Part shown: piece by piece, positions 1 to 7,111 of the stretch
Numbering within the stretch: position 1 is the first letter of the stretch
How the letters are laid out: each line of letters begins with the position of its first letter
From: Lachnospiraceae bacterium
GTDB lineage: Bacteria; Bacillota_A; Clostridia; Lachnospirales; Lachnospiraceae
DNA: 14,842 nucleotides
Direction: 5' to 3'
Assembly (NCBI GenBank): GCA_009774655.1
Contig: VSOD01000056.1
Coordinates: forward strand, 1 to 14,842
The notes under the pieces: model-generated
Seen by the model: the letters and a program-made list of their open reading frames with translations, nothing else
Told to the model about the DNA's origin: nothing
Databases searched by the model: none
Translations under genes and position numbers: made by a program

Positions 1-642
1 CATATCTTCTATGTAGTCCAGATCCATCTCGATCCAGTCTTTCCACTCGATGTTCGCCCTGCCGCCGATCTGCCAGTAGCAGGTCAGGCCCGGCTGCACC
101 ACAAGCCGCTGCTGTTCGTAGCTGCTGCATTCCTCCATCTGAAAGGTCAGGATCGGTCTCGGGCCGACGATGCTCATATCCCCTTTGATGATATTGATCA
201 GCTGGGGCAGTTCGTCAATGGAAAACTTCCGGATAAATCTGCCCACTCTGGTAATGCGCGGATCGTCTTTGATCTTGAAGGCATGGCCTGTCTGTTCGTT
301 GTCTTTCATCATTTCCTGCATTCTGGCGTCCGCATCGACACACATGCTGCGGAATTTATAGATCTTGAAGGGCTTCATGGCTTTTCCGGCTCTGTTCTGG
401 CTGAACAAAACAGGCCCGCCGTCCTCCAGCTTAATCGCCAGCGCAGTGATCAAAAACACCGGGGCAAGGCAGACCAGCGCCGCCGTGGATAATAGAATAT
501 CCATGCCCCGTTTGCTCCTCAGGTAAGCAGGACTTTTCTTCTGATATACTGCCTGCATATGATATCTGTCAGAATTCAATTTTTCAATCTTCGATACTGA
601 TTTTTTGATAGCATTCACATCCAGCATAACGTTTTCGCTCAT
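1..642 (-). CDS. Polyprenyl-phosphate sugar-1-phosphate transferase (bacterial sugar transferase family), N-terminal 214 codons
   Basis: The frame is open from ATG at 642 to the left edge, so the C-terminus is outside the window. The family transfers a sugar 1-phosphate from a nucleotide sugar to undecaprenyl phosphate, the first membrane step of polysaccharide repeat-unit synthesis. Visible hallmarks are a hydrophobic segment at about residues 48-70 preceded by KRGMD (44-48), KFRSM (96-100), DELPQLINIIKGD (143-155), IVGPRP (158-163) and PGLTCYWQ (184-191). This is the short single-anchor form rather than the long WcaJ/WbaP type with several N-terminal membrane segments. GGAG lies 7 nt before the ATG. 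It is the seventh gene of the cps operon, 47 nt after the secreted-protein gene. The exact sugar cannot be read from the sequence. Confidence 0.93.
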   Translation of the reverse strand, partial: MSENVMLDVNAIKKSVSKIEKLNSDRYHMQAVYQKKSPAYLRSKRGMDILLSTAALVCLAPVFLITALAIKLEDGGPVLFSQNRAGKAMKPFKIYKFRSMCVDADARMQEMMKDNEQTGHAFKIKDDPRITRVGRFIRKFSIDELPQLINIIKGDMSIVGPRPILTFQMEECSSYEQQRLVVQPGLTCYWQIGGRANIEWKDWIEMDLDYIEDM

Positions 643-689
643 TTTGTCACTCCAGATCCTGTTCCTGTCTGCCAAAAACTGCTGTCCCG

Positions 690-1304
690 TCATCCTTCTA
701 CAGGCGCTGCAGGCTCCGGCACTTCGATAAATGCCAGTGTTCCGAGAGATGTCATATCCACCACCACATGGTCGTCTCTGACTTCCGTGATGTTCAGTTC
801 CACCCATACGCCGTCAACCAGCTGATACACTTTGACATTCTGTCCGTTCTTGATGCCTTTTAAATAAAAGTTCACCTGTGCCGTTTTAAAGCTGTTGATG
901 GACGCTTTGATCTGTGCCACGTTCAATACTTTTCCGCTCAGAGAAGAGGCATGTTTCTTAGCGGAATCTACCTCATTGCGGGCCGGTTTCAGCACGGAAA
1001 AGGTCTGGTTGCTGGGCACGCCGTTGATGATCACGTGGCCTCCCTGTCCGAGCGGAAGCACTTCATCCAGTCCCGGAACTTCCGTAACAGCATTGTTCAT
1101 GTATTCGCCGACGGTCTTGTTTTCGTCCGCTGCGGCTTTTGCCACGCTCTGCGGAACGGAAGATGCGGTCACAGCCGATACGGCAGGCGCCGGTGACGAA
1201 TCCGCCGTACTGTAGGAATCCGCCGTGGGACTTGTCGCAGCCAGAACCGGCATGGATATTGCCATCACACCCGCCAGTGTCAGTGCCAACATTTTTTTCA
1301 TCAT
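690..1304 (-). CDS. Small secreted protein of unknown function in the cps operon
   Basis: The 204-residue product is not a family I recognise. Residues 1-22 form a clear Sec signal peptide: a lysine-containing start, a hydrophobic core, then PVLA|A as the probable cleavage site. An Ala/Ser/Thr/Pro-rich stretch (about 23-60) precedes a compact domain (about 65-195) that looks mostly beta-stranded. The tail is PEPAAPVEG with no LPxTG motif, no C-terminal membrane helix and no positive tail, so it is not a classical sortase substrate. An excellent AAGGAGG lies 6 nt before the ATG. It sits between the sortase-like lipoprotein and the sugar transferase, so a role at the cell surface in polysaccharide export or attachment is plausible but is inference only. 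A short CCCGG/CCGGG hairpin lies just upstream of the RBS. Confidence 0.82.
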   Translation of the reverse strand: MMKKMLALTLAGVMAISMPVLAATSPTADSYSTADSSPAPAVSAVTASSVPQSVAKAAADENKTVGEYMNNAVTEVPGLDEVLPLGQGGHVIINGVPSNQTFSVLKPARNEVDSAKKHASSLSGKVLNVAQIKASINSFKTAQVNFYLKGIKNGQNVKVYQLVDGVWVELNITEVRDDHVVVDMTSLGTLAFIEVPEPAAPVEG

Positions 1305-1352
1305 TAAATTCCTCCTTTTTCCCGGATTTCCGGGTATCTTAAATAGAAAATT

Positions 1353-2162
1353 CTATTCAGCAACAATTCTGTCGATGGTGCCCGCGGCATCCTCTGTCAT
1401 GATCGCGACGACGACAAACTGCCTGTCGGCATTTTCTTCCTTCTGCGTCGTCAGTGTGATCAGAAAATGATAAGGCGTGACACCTTCCCACCCTTCCCGC
1501 AGGTTCATGGTCATCTCACGGGTCGCATACAAATCTTTCAGAAACTGCTCACAGCCCTCTACATATGTAAAATCATAGCTGCGCAGCAGGCTTGTGTTGT
1601 CTCTCTCGTAAGCGGCAAAGATCTCATAGGTAAGGACATTGCCGTCCAGATACAGATAGGCTTTTTCGTGTTCCCGGAAAAAGTCCGCATCCGCAAATCT
1701 GTACAGATCTGCAAATGGTCCTTTTTCCTCCGCCCCGGTCCTGCCATGCAGCACCGTGTTGAAATCGCACATGTTTGTCAGGTTGGCCAGTTCAATATAA
1801 ACTGCCCCGTCTTCGTCCGCCTCTCCATAGGCGTCATGGCTTTCGTAGAAGTCATCGGCCTGCCCGCTCTGCAGCACCGGGCAGTCGATTGCCGTGTCCG
1901 GAATATAAAGCCAGGCGAAGATATCCGGATTCTCGGCCTGCAGGGCCGCAAAGTCAATCTGTGCATCCCTGGCGCTCTCCCCGGCAAAGCCACCGGACTG
2001 TACTTCCGCTGCCGGTTCGGCCGTCAGGTCTGTTTCCTCTGTCTGTGCTGCGCCGTCACTCTTCTCCACCCCGCAGCCTGTCAGCACTGCTATTGCCACA
2101 AGGAACGCCGCCCATCTTCCTATGGGATTCTTTCTCTGTCTGCTGTCATTGCACTTTTTCAT
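1353..2162 (-). CDS. Class B sortase-fold lipoprotein, probably catalytically inactive
   Basis: The 269-residue product begins with a basic stretch, a hydrophobic segment and a lipobox LTGC (27-30), so it is probably a lipoprotein anchored on the outer face of the membrane through Cys30. An acidic linker (about 35-65) leads to a class B sortase-like domain (about 70-269): FAWLYIPDTAIDCPVLQ, FNTVLHGRT (134-142), YEIFAAY and HFLITLTTQ (232-240). The family normally cleaves sorting signals and transpeptidates surface proteins using His (YGHN), Cys (LSTC) and Arg (RFVVV). Here the His position is Arg141, the Cys position is Gln240 and the Arg position is Gln248, although Arg247 is adjacent. The fold is clear, but activity is doubtful. 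The ATG overlaps the LCP stop by 17 nt, suggesting translational coupling. Confidence 0.85.
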   Translation of the reverse strand: MKKCNDSRQRKNPIGRWAAFLVAIAVLTGCGVEKSDGAAQTEETDLTAEPAAEVQSGGFAGESARDAQIDFAALQAENPDIFAWLYIPDTAIDCPVLQSGQADDFYESHDAYGEADEDGAVYIELANLTNMCDFNTVLHGRTGAEEKGPFADLYRFADADFFREHEKAYLYLDGNVLTYEIFAAYERDNTSLLRSYDFTYVEGCEQFLKDLYATREMTMNLREGWEGVTPYHFLITLTTQKEENADRQFVVVAIMTEDAAGTIDRIVAE

Positions 2163-3057
2163 AAAATATATCCAATATCATCTCAAACATGGCATCCTCG
2201 TCGGCATAAAATTCTTCAAACTTCTCGCCCATAACGGTTTCGCCCGGCAGCATATGGAAATCTTCTGCGCCGAATGAATAGTCTGCCAGTATGGGGGCCA
2301 GGTAGGCTGCCTCATCCAGTGAAATATCCGTGACCATCTGCGGTTTTACCGCCTGATACAAGTCTATGACGACTGAAGCATCCTTATGTACCGCCTGTTT
2401 CGCCGCCTCGATAAAACCCTTCAGATAGTGTTTTTGTCTGTCCAGACGCAGATCGGCCGAGCCGAATACGTCCGTGTCTCTGTATTTTACAAACCAGAAA
2501 GCATTTTCCCCCAACAGGTGTACCTGCTCCCCTTCTATAAACATCTCGCCGAATCCGTCAAGATCCGCCGGAACGGTCACCTCGACACCGCCCACCGCAT
2601 CATTGATTGTCGCGATCGCGCTCATATTGACTGCTGCGTAACCGTGAATGGGCAGCTGGTAGAACAGATTCTCCACCGCCTTCTTCTGGTACTCGCAGCT
2701 TTCCTCCATGCCGTTGCCAAATCCGTGCTGTATGGCAAGCTGCGACTTGACTGTAGAGACATACTCTCCGTTCTCATCGTAGATATCAATGTCCGTCATC
2801 GTGTTCCTGTTGATCCCGATCACTTTCATCCGCTTCTCCTGCGGATCTAAAACCGCCAGAAACAGGGCATCCGCCTGGCCGCCGTCTGTCCCCTCCGTCA
2901 CTTCCCCGGCATCGCTTAATTTGTCGATACCCATGATCAGAAAAGTCAGGATCTCTTCCTTATATGCATAGACGGTATCCTGATACTTCACCCATCCATC
3001 CTGCCATTTCTCACCTTCCTCCACGGTCAGTGCTTCCTCCCCCAGCGCCGCCTGCAA
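2146..3057 (-). CDS. LytR-CpsA-Psr (LCP) family protein; true N-terminus lies upstream of the listed TTG
   Basis: LCP proteins attach polyprenyl-linked glycopolymers to peptidoglycan on the outer face of the membrane. Recognisable elements are FLIMGID, QADALFLAVLD, INRNTMTDI (the position of the usual PRDT block), AVGGVEVTVP, FVKYRDTD and RLDRQKHYLKGF. These include the arginines typical of the pyrophosphate-binding site, but the usual Asp of PRDT is Asn. The first in-frame NTG codon is TTG at 3057, which would give a protein with no membrane anchor. The same frame upstream (about 3070-3200) encodes a basic stretch and a strong transmembrane helix (ILILLVGLLFGGFGIV), the normal LCP N-terminus. 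The listed start is therefore only a placeholder. The gene follows cpsD and overlaps the sortase-like gene, consistent with a capsule ligase role. Confidence 0.85.
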   Translation of the reverse strand: MQAALGEEALTVEEGEKWQDGWVKYQDTVYAYKEEILTFLIMGIDKLSDAGEVTEGTDGGQADALFLAVLDPQEKRMKVIGINRNTMTDIDIYDENGEYVSTVKSQLAIQHGFGNGMEESCEYQKKAVENLFYQLPIHGYAAVNMSAIATINDAVGGVEVTVPADLDGFGEMFIEGEQVHLLGENAFWFVKYRDTDVFGSADLRLDRQKHYLKGFIEAAKQAVHKDASVVIDLYQAVKPQMVTDISLDEAAYLAPILADYSFGAEDFHMLPGETVMGEKFEEFYADEDAMFEMILDIFYEKVQ

Positions 3058-3234
3058 AACCGGCTGCTGCGCGGAGGCTTTCTGGTACAGATGGTTTCTG
3101 CCTATCGCCCTGACGATGCCAAATCCGCCAAAAAGCAGTCCGACCAGTAAAATAAGGATGGCTGCCGCAGTTACAGCCTTTCGTTTACCGTTTTTTTTTC
3201 TGTTTCCCCTAAGTGCCGTATCCTGTCCGGTCTG
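3058..3234 (-). other. Start-less N-terminal part of the LCP gene, overlapping cpsD, with an A9 slippery tract
   Basis: In the LCP frame the sequence is open from just after a TGA at 3235-3237 down to the LCP domain. It encodes RKKNGKRKAVTAA, then a transmembrane segment, then RAIGRNHLYQKA. No ATG, GTG or TTG occurs before 3057. The LCP frame is exactly -1 relative to cpsD, and the two overlap through nine consecutive A (minus strand, 3191-3199; cpsD codons GAA AAA AAA ACG). An AGGGG lies a few bases upstream of the A tract. A -1 ribosomal shift, or insertion of one A by RNA polymerase slippage or in the genome, would join CpsD to LCP. A lost or non-standard start codon, or a homopolymer sequencing error, are the alternatives. 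Confidence 0.7.
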
Positions 3235-4016
3235 TCAGTCATTTCCGGACGGGTCACCCGCTCCGCTCTCTCGGCCGTCTCCGGCTTATGGGATGAAGGA
3301 GAAGCCGGTCTTGCATCCGCATCATTGCCGTACCTGCCGTAATACTTCCCGTAATATTTGCCGTAATGCCCGTAATAGCCTTTCTTATTCAGGTCTACCT
3401 TGTTCAGCACTACCCCGAGAATACGGCTTCCCGATTTATCCAGCTGTTCTTTTACCTTCTGCACAAAGCGGTAGTTGACCGCGTTGCTCTCCACCACCAG
3501 CACCGTACCGTCGCAGCGCTTGGCCACCACGGCGGCATCGATCACACTGCCCAGCGGCGGCGTGTCTATGATGATATAGTCAAAAGCCGTCCGCATCACA
3601 TTCAGCATATCCACAAACCGGTCGCTGCCCAGCAGCTCGCTGGGATTGGGCGGCACCGGACCGGAAAAGAACATATAAAGGCGTGAAATGTTGGTCTGGC
3701 ACATGGCGTCCGAATACCTGTATTTTCCTACCAGGCAGTGACTGAGGCCATATTTTACCGCGCCGGTCTTATAGCGGCCTACCAGCACCGATTTTCTCAT
3801 ATCCGCATCGATCAGCAGTGTCTTGTTGCCCGCCTCGGCAAAGGCTTTGGCCATCTCCATGGCTACACTGGTCTTACCTTCATGGGGCGTACAGCTGGTC
3901 ACGGCGACCACCTTCACATCACTGCCGCAGAATTCCACATTGCTGCGCAGCGTCTTAAAGGCTTCTTTAATATGAAAATCCGTGTTCTGTTCCAAATGCA
4001 ACGTAACTTCCTGCAT
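3171..4016 (-). CDS. cpsD: CpsD/CapB-family tyrosine autokinase (BY-kinase)
   Basis: This 281-residue cytoplasmic P-loop kinase autophosphorylates on a C-terminal tyrosine cluster and, with CpsC, controls polysaccharide polymerisation and export. Motifs seen are Walker A CTPHEGKTS (42-50), Walker A' LLIDADMRKS (67-76), PPNPSELL (122-129) and Walker B IIIDTPP (148-154). The tyrosine cluster YYGHYGKYYGKYYGRYG spans 214-230. The protein does not stop after the cluster as usual. It continues for about 50 charged residues that overlap the start-less LCP frame and end at TAA 3171-3173. The ATG is 2 nt after the cpsC stop. The kinase part is certain; whether the last codons form the true C-terminus depends on the A9 tract at 3191-3199. 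Confidence 0.95.
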   Translation of the reverse strand: MQEVTLHLEQNTDFHIKEAFKTLRSNVEFCGSDVKVVAVTSCTPHEGKTSVAMEMAKAFAEAGNKTLLIDADMRKSVLVGRYKTGAVKYGLSHCLVGKYRYSDAMCQTNISRLYMFFSGPVPPNPSELLGSDRFVDMLNVMRTAFDYIIIDTPPLGSVIDAAVVAKRCDGTVLVVESNAVNYRFVQKVKEQLDKSGSRILGVVLNKVDLNKKGYYGHYGKYYGKYYGRYGNDADARPASPSSHKPETAERAERVTRPEMTDRPDRIRHLGETEKKTVNERL

Positions 4017-4018
4017 AT

Positions 4019-4744
4019 CTATTTCCTTTTCGTTTTCTGCTTCGCATTATTTTCATCCACGGCTACCGGGATCAGCGCCAGTGTGCTGAGGCCCAGATAC
4101 TTTTCCACATCTTCTGAGGTCTTGATCGTATCGTCCAGAAGATAATGTACCAGAATGGCCACGCAGACCAGAAGCACGCCCAGAATTCCGCCAAACAGCG
4201 TCCACTTGGGAACACTGGGACCGGCCTTGTCCGTCGGCATATTGGCTTCCTCCACCACGTTGACCGCGTCGATATCCATCACATTCTGGATATGTTCCCC
4301 CGCCACTTCTCTGATACAGTTCGCGATATCCATTGCCTGACGCGGGCTGGTGTCTGTCACCGTGATCGACACGATTCGCGTGTCGGTAGGCGTATGTACG
4401 CTCACTTTGTCGAGCAGATCCTGATATTCCGTCTCAGCCAGCGAGAGCTTCTCGATCACTTCCTCTAATACATATCGGCTGTTTATCAGTTCTGCGTAAT
4501 CCTTCGTGAGCTGTGTTCCCATCTGCACGTCGCTGTAAGTCACCGTCGTGCTCTCTGATTTGTTCAAAATATAAATCTTGGTCGTAGATTCATAAGTGGG
4601 TGTCAGGACAAACTTGCTTACCGCAAAGCCAACCGCTGCCGCCAGCAGCCCGCCTCCCAAAATAAGCCAGAATCTGCCCAGCAGGGCATTGATGATTTCC
4701 AGCAGATCAACTTCGATCACATCATTTTCTCTATGATTTTCCAT
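4019..4744 (-). CDS. cpsC: CpsC/CapA-like Wzz-family polysaccharide co-polymerase, activator of CpsD
   Basis: The 241-residue membrane protein has the two-helix Wzz layout. A cytoplasmic N-terminus (EVDLLEIINAL) precedes helix 1 at about residues 25-47. An extracytoplasmic domain (about 48-180) with YESTTKIYILNK and a proline-containing MPTDKAGPSVP motif precedes helix 2 at about 181-203. A cytoplasmic tail follows with TSEDVEKYLGL (209-219), which in this family contacts and activates the separate BY-kinase. It determines chain length and recruits CpsD. It lies directly between cpsB and cpsD, the usual Gram-positive order. The SD before the ATG is weak (GGAAAG/AGAAG). Confidence 0.95.
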   Translation of the reverse strand: MENHRENDVIEVDLLEIINALLGRFWLILGGGLLAAAVGFAVSKFVLTPTYESTTKIYILNKSESTTVTYSDVQMGTQLTKDYAELINSRYVLEEVIEKLSLAETEYQDLLDKVSVHTPTDTRIVSITVTDTSPRQAMDIANCIREVAGEHIQNVMDIDAVNVVEEANMPTDKAGPSVPKWTLFGGILGVLLVCVAILVHYLLDDTIKTSEDVEKYLGLSTLALIPVAVDENNAKQKTKRK

Positions 4745-4787
4745 TGCAGTCTTCTTTCCGATCCCTTATTTATTCATCCGCTTGTAT

Positions 4788-5516
4788 TTATCTGATATAT
4801 TCATCCCTGAGCACGCATCCGGGATTATCATGCAACAGCCGTCTGCTGTCGTCCGCCCCGAATTTCTTTTCCAGATACTTCGCACACGCTGAAAGGCAGG
4901 GACGCCTTCTTCTCAGATCATGTGCATCCGTCGCGATAAAATGAACCAGCCCCTGCCCCAGCAGCTTTCTGGTCAGCCGCGCCGCACCCAATCCGTGTCT
5001 GCCGGTGACGCTTCCGGCATTCACCTGCATAAAACACCCCATCTCGATCAGCTCTGCCACCCCGGTTTTCTTCGTACATACATTTTTGTAGCGTTCCACA
5101 TGGGCCAGGATCGGATAGTATCCGCCTGTCAGCAATGTGTAAACACCGTTCCTGATATAATCATAATCCGCCGCGGGATCAAATTCAACAAGCACATAAT
5201 GGGAATCCGCCAGCGCAGCGGCCTGCCCGGCCTCCAGCTCTTCAAGCAGGCCGCTGCGGTAAAACAATTCATTTCCCGTATATAATTGAATATCCAGCCG
5301 CTCTTCCTGCAGTAATTCCCGCAGCCGGGCGACTCCGGAAGCCACCTCCGCACAGCTTCTGTGTCTGTGCCAGGGCTTGCTGTGCGGTGTAAGGATGATC
5401 TGGCCAATGCCGTCCCCTGCTGCCATACGCAGCATTTCCAGACTCATCTCCGGACTTTGTGCCCCGTCATCCACTCCCGGCAGAATGTGCGTATGAATGT
5501 CGATATAATTTTCCAT
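4788..5516 (-). CDS. cpsB: CpsB/CapC-type PHP-domain tyrosine-protein phosphatase
   Basis: The 242-residue metal-dependent phosphatase dephosphorylates CpsD and so cycles capsule synthesis. The PHP metal ligands are visible: HTHILPGVDDG (8-18), TPH (43-45), GNE (81-83), AHVER (138-142) and TDAHD (196-200). The length fits the family. It is the first gene of the operon, preceded by GGGAG 6 nt before the ATG and by a leader of about 100 nt with a long hairpin. It is 43 nt upstream of cpsC. Confidence 0.95.
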   Translation of the reverse strand: MENYIDIHTHILPGVDDGAQSPEMSLEMLRMAAGDGIGQIILTPHSKPWHRHRSCAEVASGVARLRELLQEERLDIQLYTGNELFYRSGLLEELEAGQAAALADSHYVLVEFDPAADYDYIRNGVYTLLTGGYYPILAHVERYKNVCTKKTGVAELIEMGCFMQVNAGSVTGRHGLGAARLTRKLLGQGLVHFIATDAHDLRRRRPCLSACAKYLEKKFGADDSRRLLHDNPGCVLRDEYIR

Positions 5517-5546
5517 TTGTCTCCCGTACAGATCCCGTATACTCGA

Positions 5547-5590
5547 AACAGTTCAGATGGTAATGTCACGATATTGCCATCTGAACTGTT
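5547..5590 (-). promoter_or_regulatory. Leader hairpin between the cps promoter and cpsB
   Basis: A perfect 14-bp inverted repeat (5547-5560 with 5577-5590) continues as three more pairs after one mismatch, leaving a small loop. It lies 30-40 nt downstream of the predicted transcription start and about 30 nt before cpsB. On the minus strand it is followed by TTTCGAG rather than a real U tract, so it is a poor intrinsic terminator for the upstream aldo/keto reductase gene. It could be an RNA-stabilising, attenuation or antitermination element of the cps operon, or a weak terminator. Confidence 0.6.
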
Positions 5591-5625
5591 ATGTATATTC
5601 TGTTGCGTCTTAATCTACGCAATTT

Positions 5626-5654
5626 ATTATATTATCCCGCCTGTCTTTTTACAA
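5626..5654 (-). promoter_or_regulatory. Predicted sigma-A promoter of the cps operon
   Basis: On the minus strand, TTGTAA (5649-5654) and a perfect TATAAT (5626-5631) are separated by exactly 17 nt. The predicted start is near 5619, about 100 nt before cpsB. The -35 box lies 7 nt after the aldo/keto reductase stop codon, so the cps operon can be transcribed independently of that gene. Confidence 0.7.
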
Positions 5655-5661
5655 GATAATT

Positions 5662-6813
5662 TTATGACATAAAAAATCTGGACTGCGCCTTCTGCATCCG
5701 CTCCGCGATCGGCACATGGAACGGGCATCTGCCTTCACAGGTCTTACAGCCGATACAATCCGACGCGTTCGCCTCAAGCTGCGCATAATGTGCCCGAACC
5801 GTTCCCGGCACCTCCTCCTGCATCGCGGCCAGATCATACAGTTTATTGACCATGGCAATGTCGATCTTTGCCGGACACGGCGCACAATGCCCACAGTATG
5901 TACACTGTCCCGTGGAAAAGGCGTGGCGCGGGGCCGATGCCAGAACGCTGGCGTAGTCCTTCTCCGCCTCCGACGCCGTCTCGTAAGCTGTCGCCTCATA
6001 CACATGCTGCGGCGTATCATAGCCCACCATTACCGACGAAACTGCCGGTCTTGTCAGGGAATAGTGCAGACACTGCACCGGCGTCAGGGCAACTCCGAAA
6101 GGCGATCTGTGCGCATCAAACAGACGGCCGCCGGCATACCCCTTCATCACAGTGATTCCAACACCTTTCTGTTCACACAGCTTATACAATTCCTCACGCT
6201 CCGGCGCGATACCGCCCAGCTGTTCGTCAAAACTGTCCGCAAAATAATCGTCTATGTTCGTGATCGGCGGCAGCATATCAAAAGCCGGATTAACGCTGAA
6301 TAAGAGCATCTCGATCTCGCCCTGACAGGCCGCCAGCTTCGCCGTCTCCGGATTGTGGGTGCTCATACCGATATGCCGGATCACGCCGTCTCTTTTCAAC
6401 TGCCGCACATACTCCATGAATTCCCCGCCGATAACCCTGTCGAATTCCTCCGCCGTATCGATAAAGTGGATCATCCCCAGATCTATGTAATCCGTCTGCA
6501 GCCTCGTCAGCAGATCCTCAAAAGCAGGCTTTACTTTCGTCAGATCCCTCGTCCTCACATACTGCCCGTTCTCCCAAGTGGAACCGATGTGGCCCTGAAT
6601 GATCCATTTCTCCCGCCGTCCTTTGACGGCCAGTCCGATATTCGAGCGGACATTGGGTTCTGACATCCAGCAATCCAGAATGTTGATCCCTTCCTTTTCA
6701 CAGGTCTCAATGACCTCCCTTACCTCCTCCGTGTTGTGGCGCTCCAGCCACTCCCCGCCCAGGCCGATCTCGCTGACCCTCAGGCCGGTCTTTCCCAGTT
6801 CTCTGTACCTCAT
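5662..6813 (-). CDS. Aldo/keto reductase with two C-terminal 4Fe-4S motifs
   Basis: The 383-residue protein has an N-terminal AKR barrel (about 1-290: YRELGKTGLRVSEIGLG, TDYIDLGMIH, GVIRHIGMSTHNP, VGITVMKGYAGGRL, ALTRPAV-like SLTRPAV). A C-terminal ferredoxin-like part carries Cys304, 307, 310, 313 in CTYCGHCAPCP and Cys353, 356, 359, 363 in CIGCKTCEGRCP, enough for two 4Fe-4S clusters. Asp47 and His116 match the classical AKR catalytic positions. The usual Tyr (around 50-55) and Lys (IIQGHIG, 71-77) are not seen, so the chemistry may differ from NADPH-dependent carbonyl reduction. The substrate is unknown. AAAGGAG lies 8 nt before the ATG. It appears monocistronic and unrelated to its neighbours. 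Confidence 0.92.
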   Translation of the reverse strand: MRYRELGKTGLRVSEIGLGGEWLERHNTEEVREVIETCEKEGINILDCWMSEPNVRSNIGLAVKGRREKWIIQGHIGSTWENGQYVRTRDLTKVKPAFEDLLTRLQTDYIDLGMIHFIDTAEEFDRVIGGEFMEYVRQLKRDGVIRHIGMSTHNPETAKLAACQGEIEMLLFSVNPAFDMLPPITNIDDYFADSFDEQLGGIAPEREELYKLCEQKGVGITVMKGYAGGRLFDAHRSPFGVALTPVQCLHYSLTRPAVSSVMVGYDTPQHVYEATAYETASEAEKDYASVLASAPRHAFSTGQCTYCGHCAPCPAKIDIAMVNKLYDLAAMQEEVPGTVRAHYAQLEANASDCIGCKTCEGRCPFHVPIAERMQKAQSRFFMS

Positions 6814-7111
6814 ATGCCCTTCTCCTTTCTGCGGCAGTGGTTGACCTGCCGTTTACTTACATTTCCTGAAAACTCTCAACACCAATCGGAGGATCCCTTT
6901 TCCTTCTCAGGTTGTCTCCCTTTCCTTGAAAATCGAATTATCAATACGTGTAAGCCACTAGTCACAGTATAACATATATCATTGCTGCTTGAAACAAGTT
7001 CTGAAAGAAGAAGCCCGTCACTGTATTTCTAATGAAATCATCTCATACATATGCCAGCAACAAGAGGGCTACGTTAGTAACAATTTCAACTTTCTCTGTT
7101 CGACTGTCGAA
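6814..7111. other. Intergenic region upstream of the aldo/keto reductase gene; no gene seen
   Basis: This stretch holds the AKR ribosome binding site (6822-6828), a 6-bp hairpin directly upstream of it (6832-6837 with 6846-6851), the putative promoter at 6966-6994, and a 15-nt near-palindrome (GTTCGACTGTCGAAC, 7098-7112) next to the first traces of CRISPR-repeat sequence. I see no convincing coding sequence on either strand. Confidence 0.5.
6966..6994 (-). promoter_or_regulatory. Possible promoter of the aldo/keto reductase gene
   Basis: On the minus strand an extended -10, TGTTATACT (6966-6974), is preceded by a poor -35 (TTTCAA, 6989-6994) with a 17-nt spacer. This would give a leader of about 145 nt. 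The -10 is good, but the -35 matches only half the consensus. Confidence 0.35.

Noticed and set aside
1467..2234. 255-codon plus-strand ORF opposite the sortase-like gene
   Set aside because: It is a shadow of the minus-strand sortase-like and LCP genes, with no recognisable domain or SD. The other plus-strand ORFs (for example 5716-6303 and 10730-11353) are rejected for the same reason.
5547..5590. Calling the hairpin a classical rho-independent terminator of the aldo/keto reductase gene
   Set aside because: The predicted cps promoter lies upstream of it and no U tract follows, so a leader element is at least as likely.
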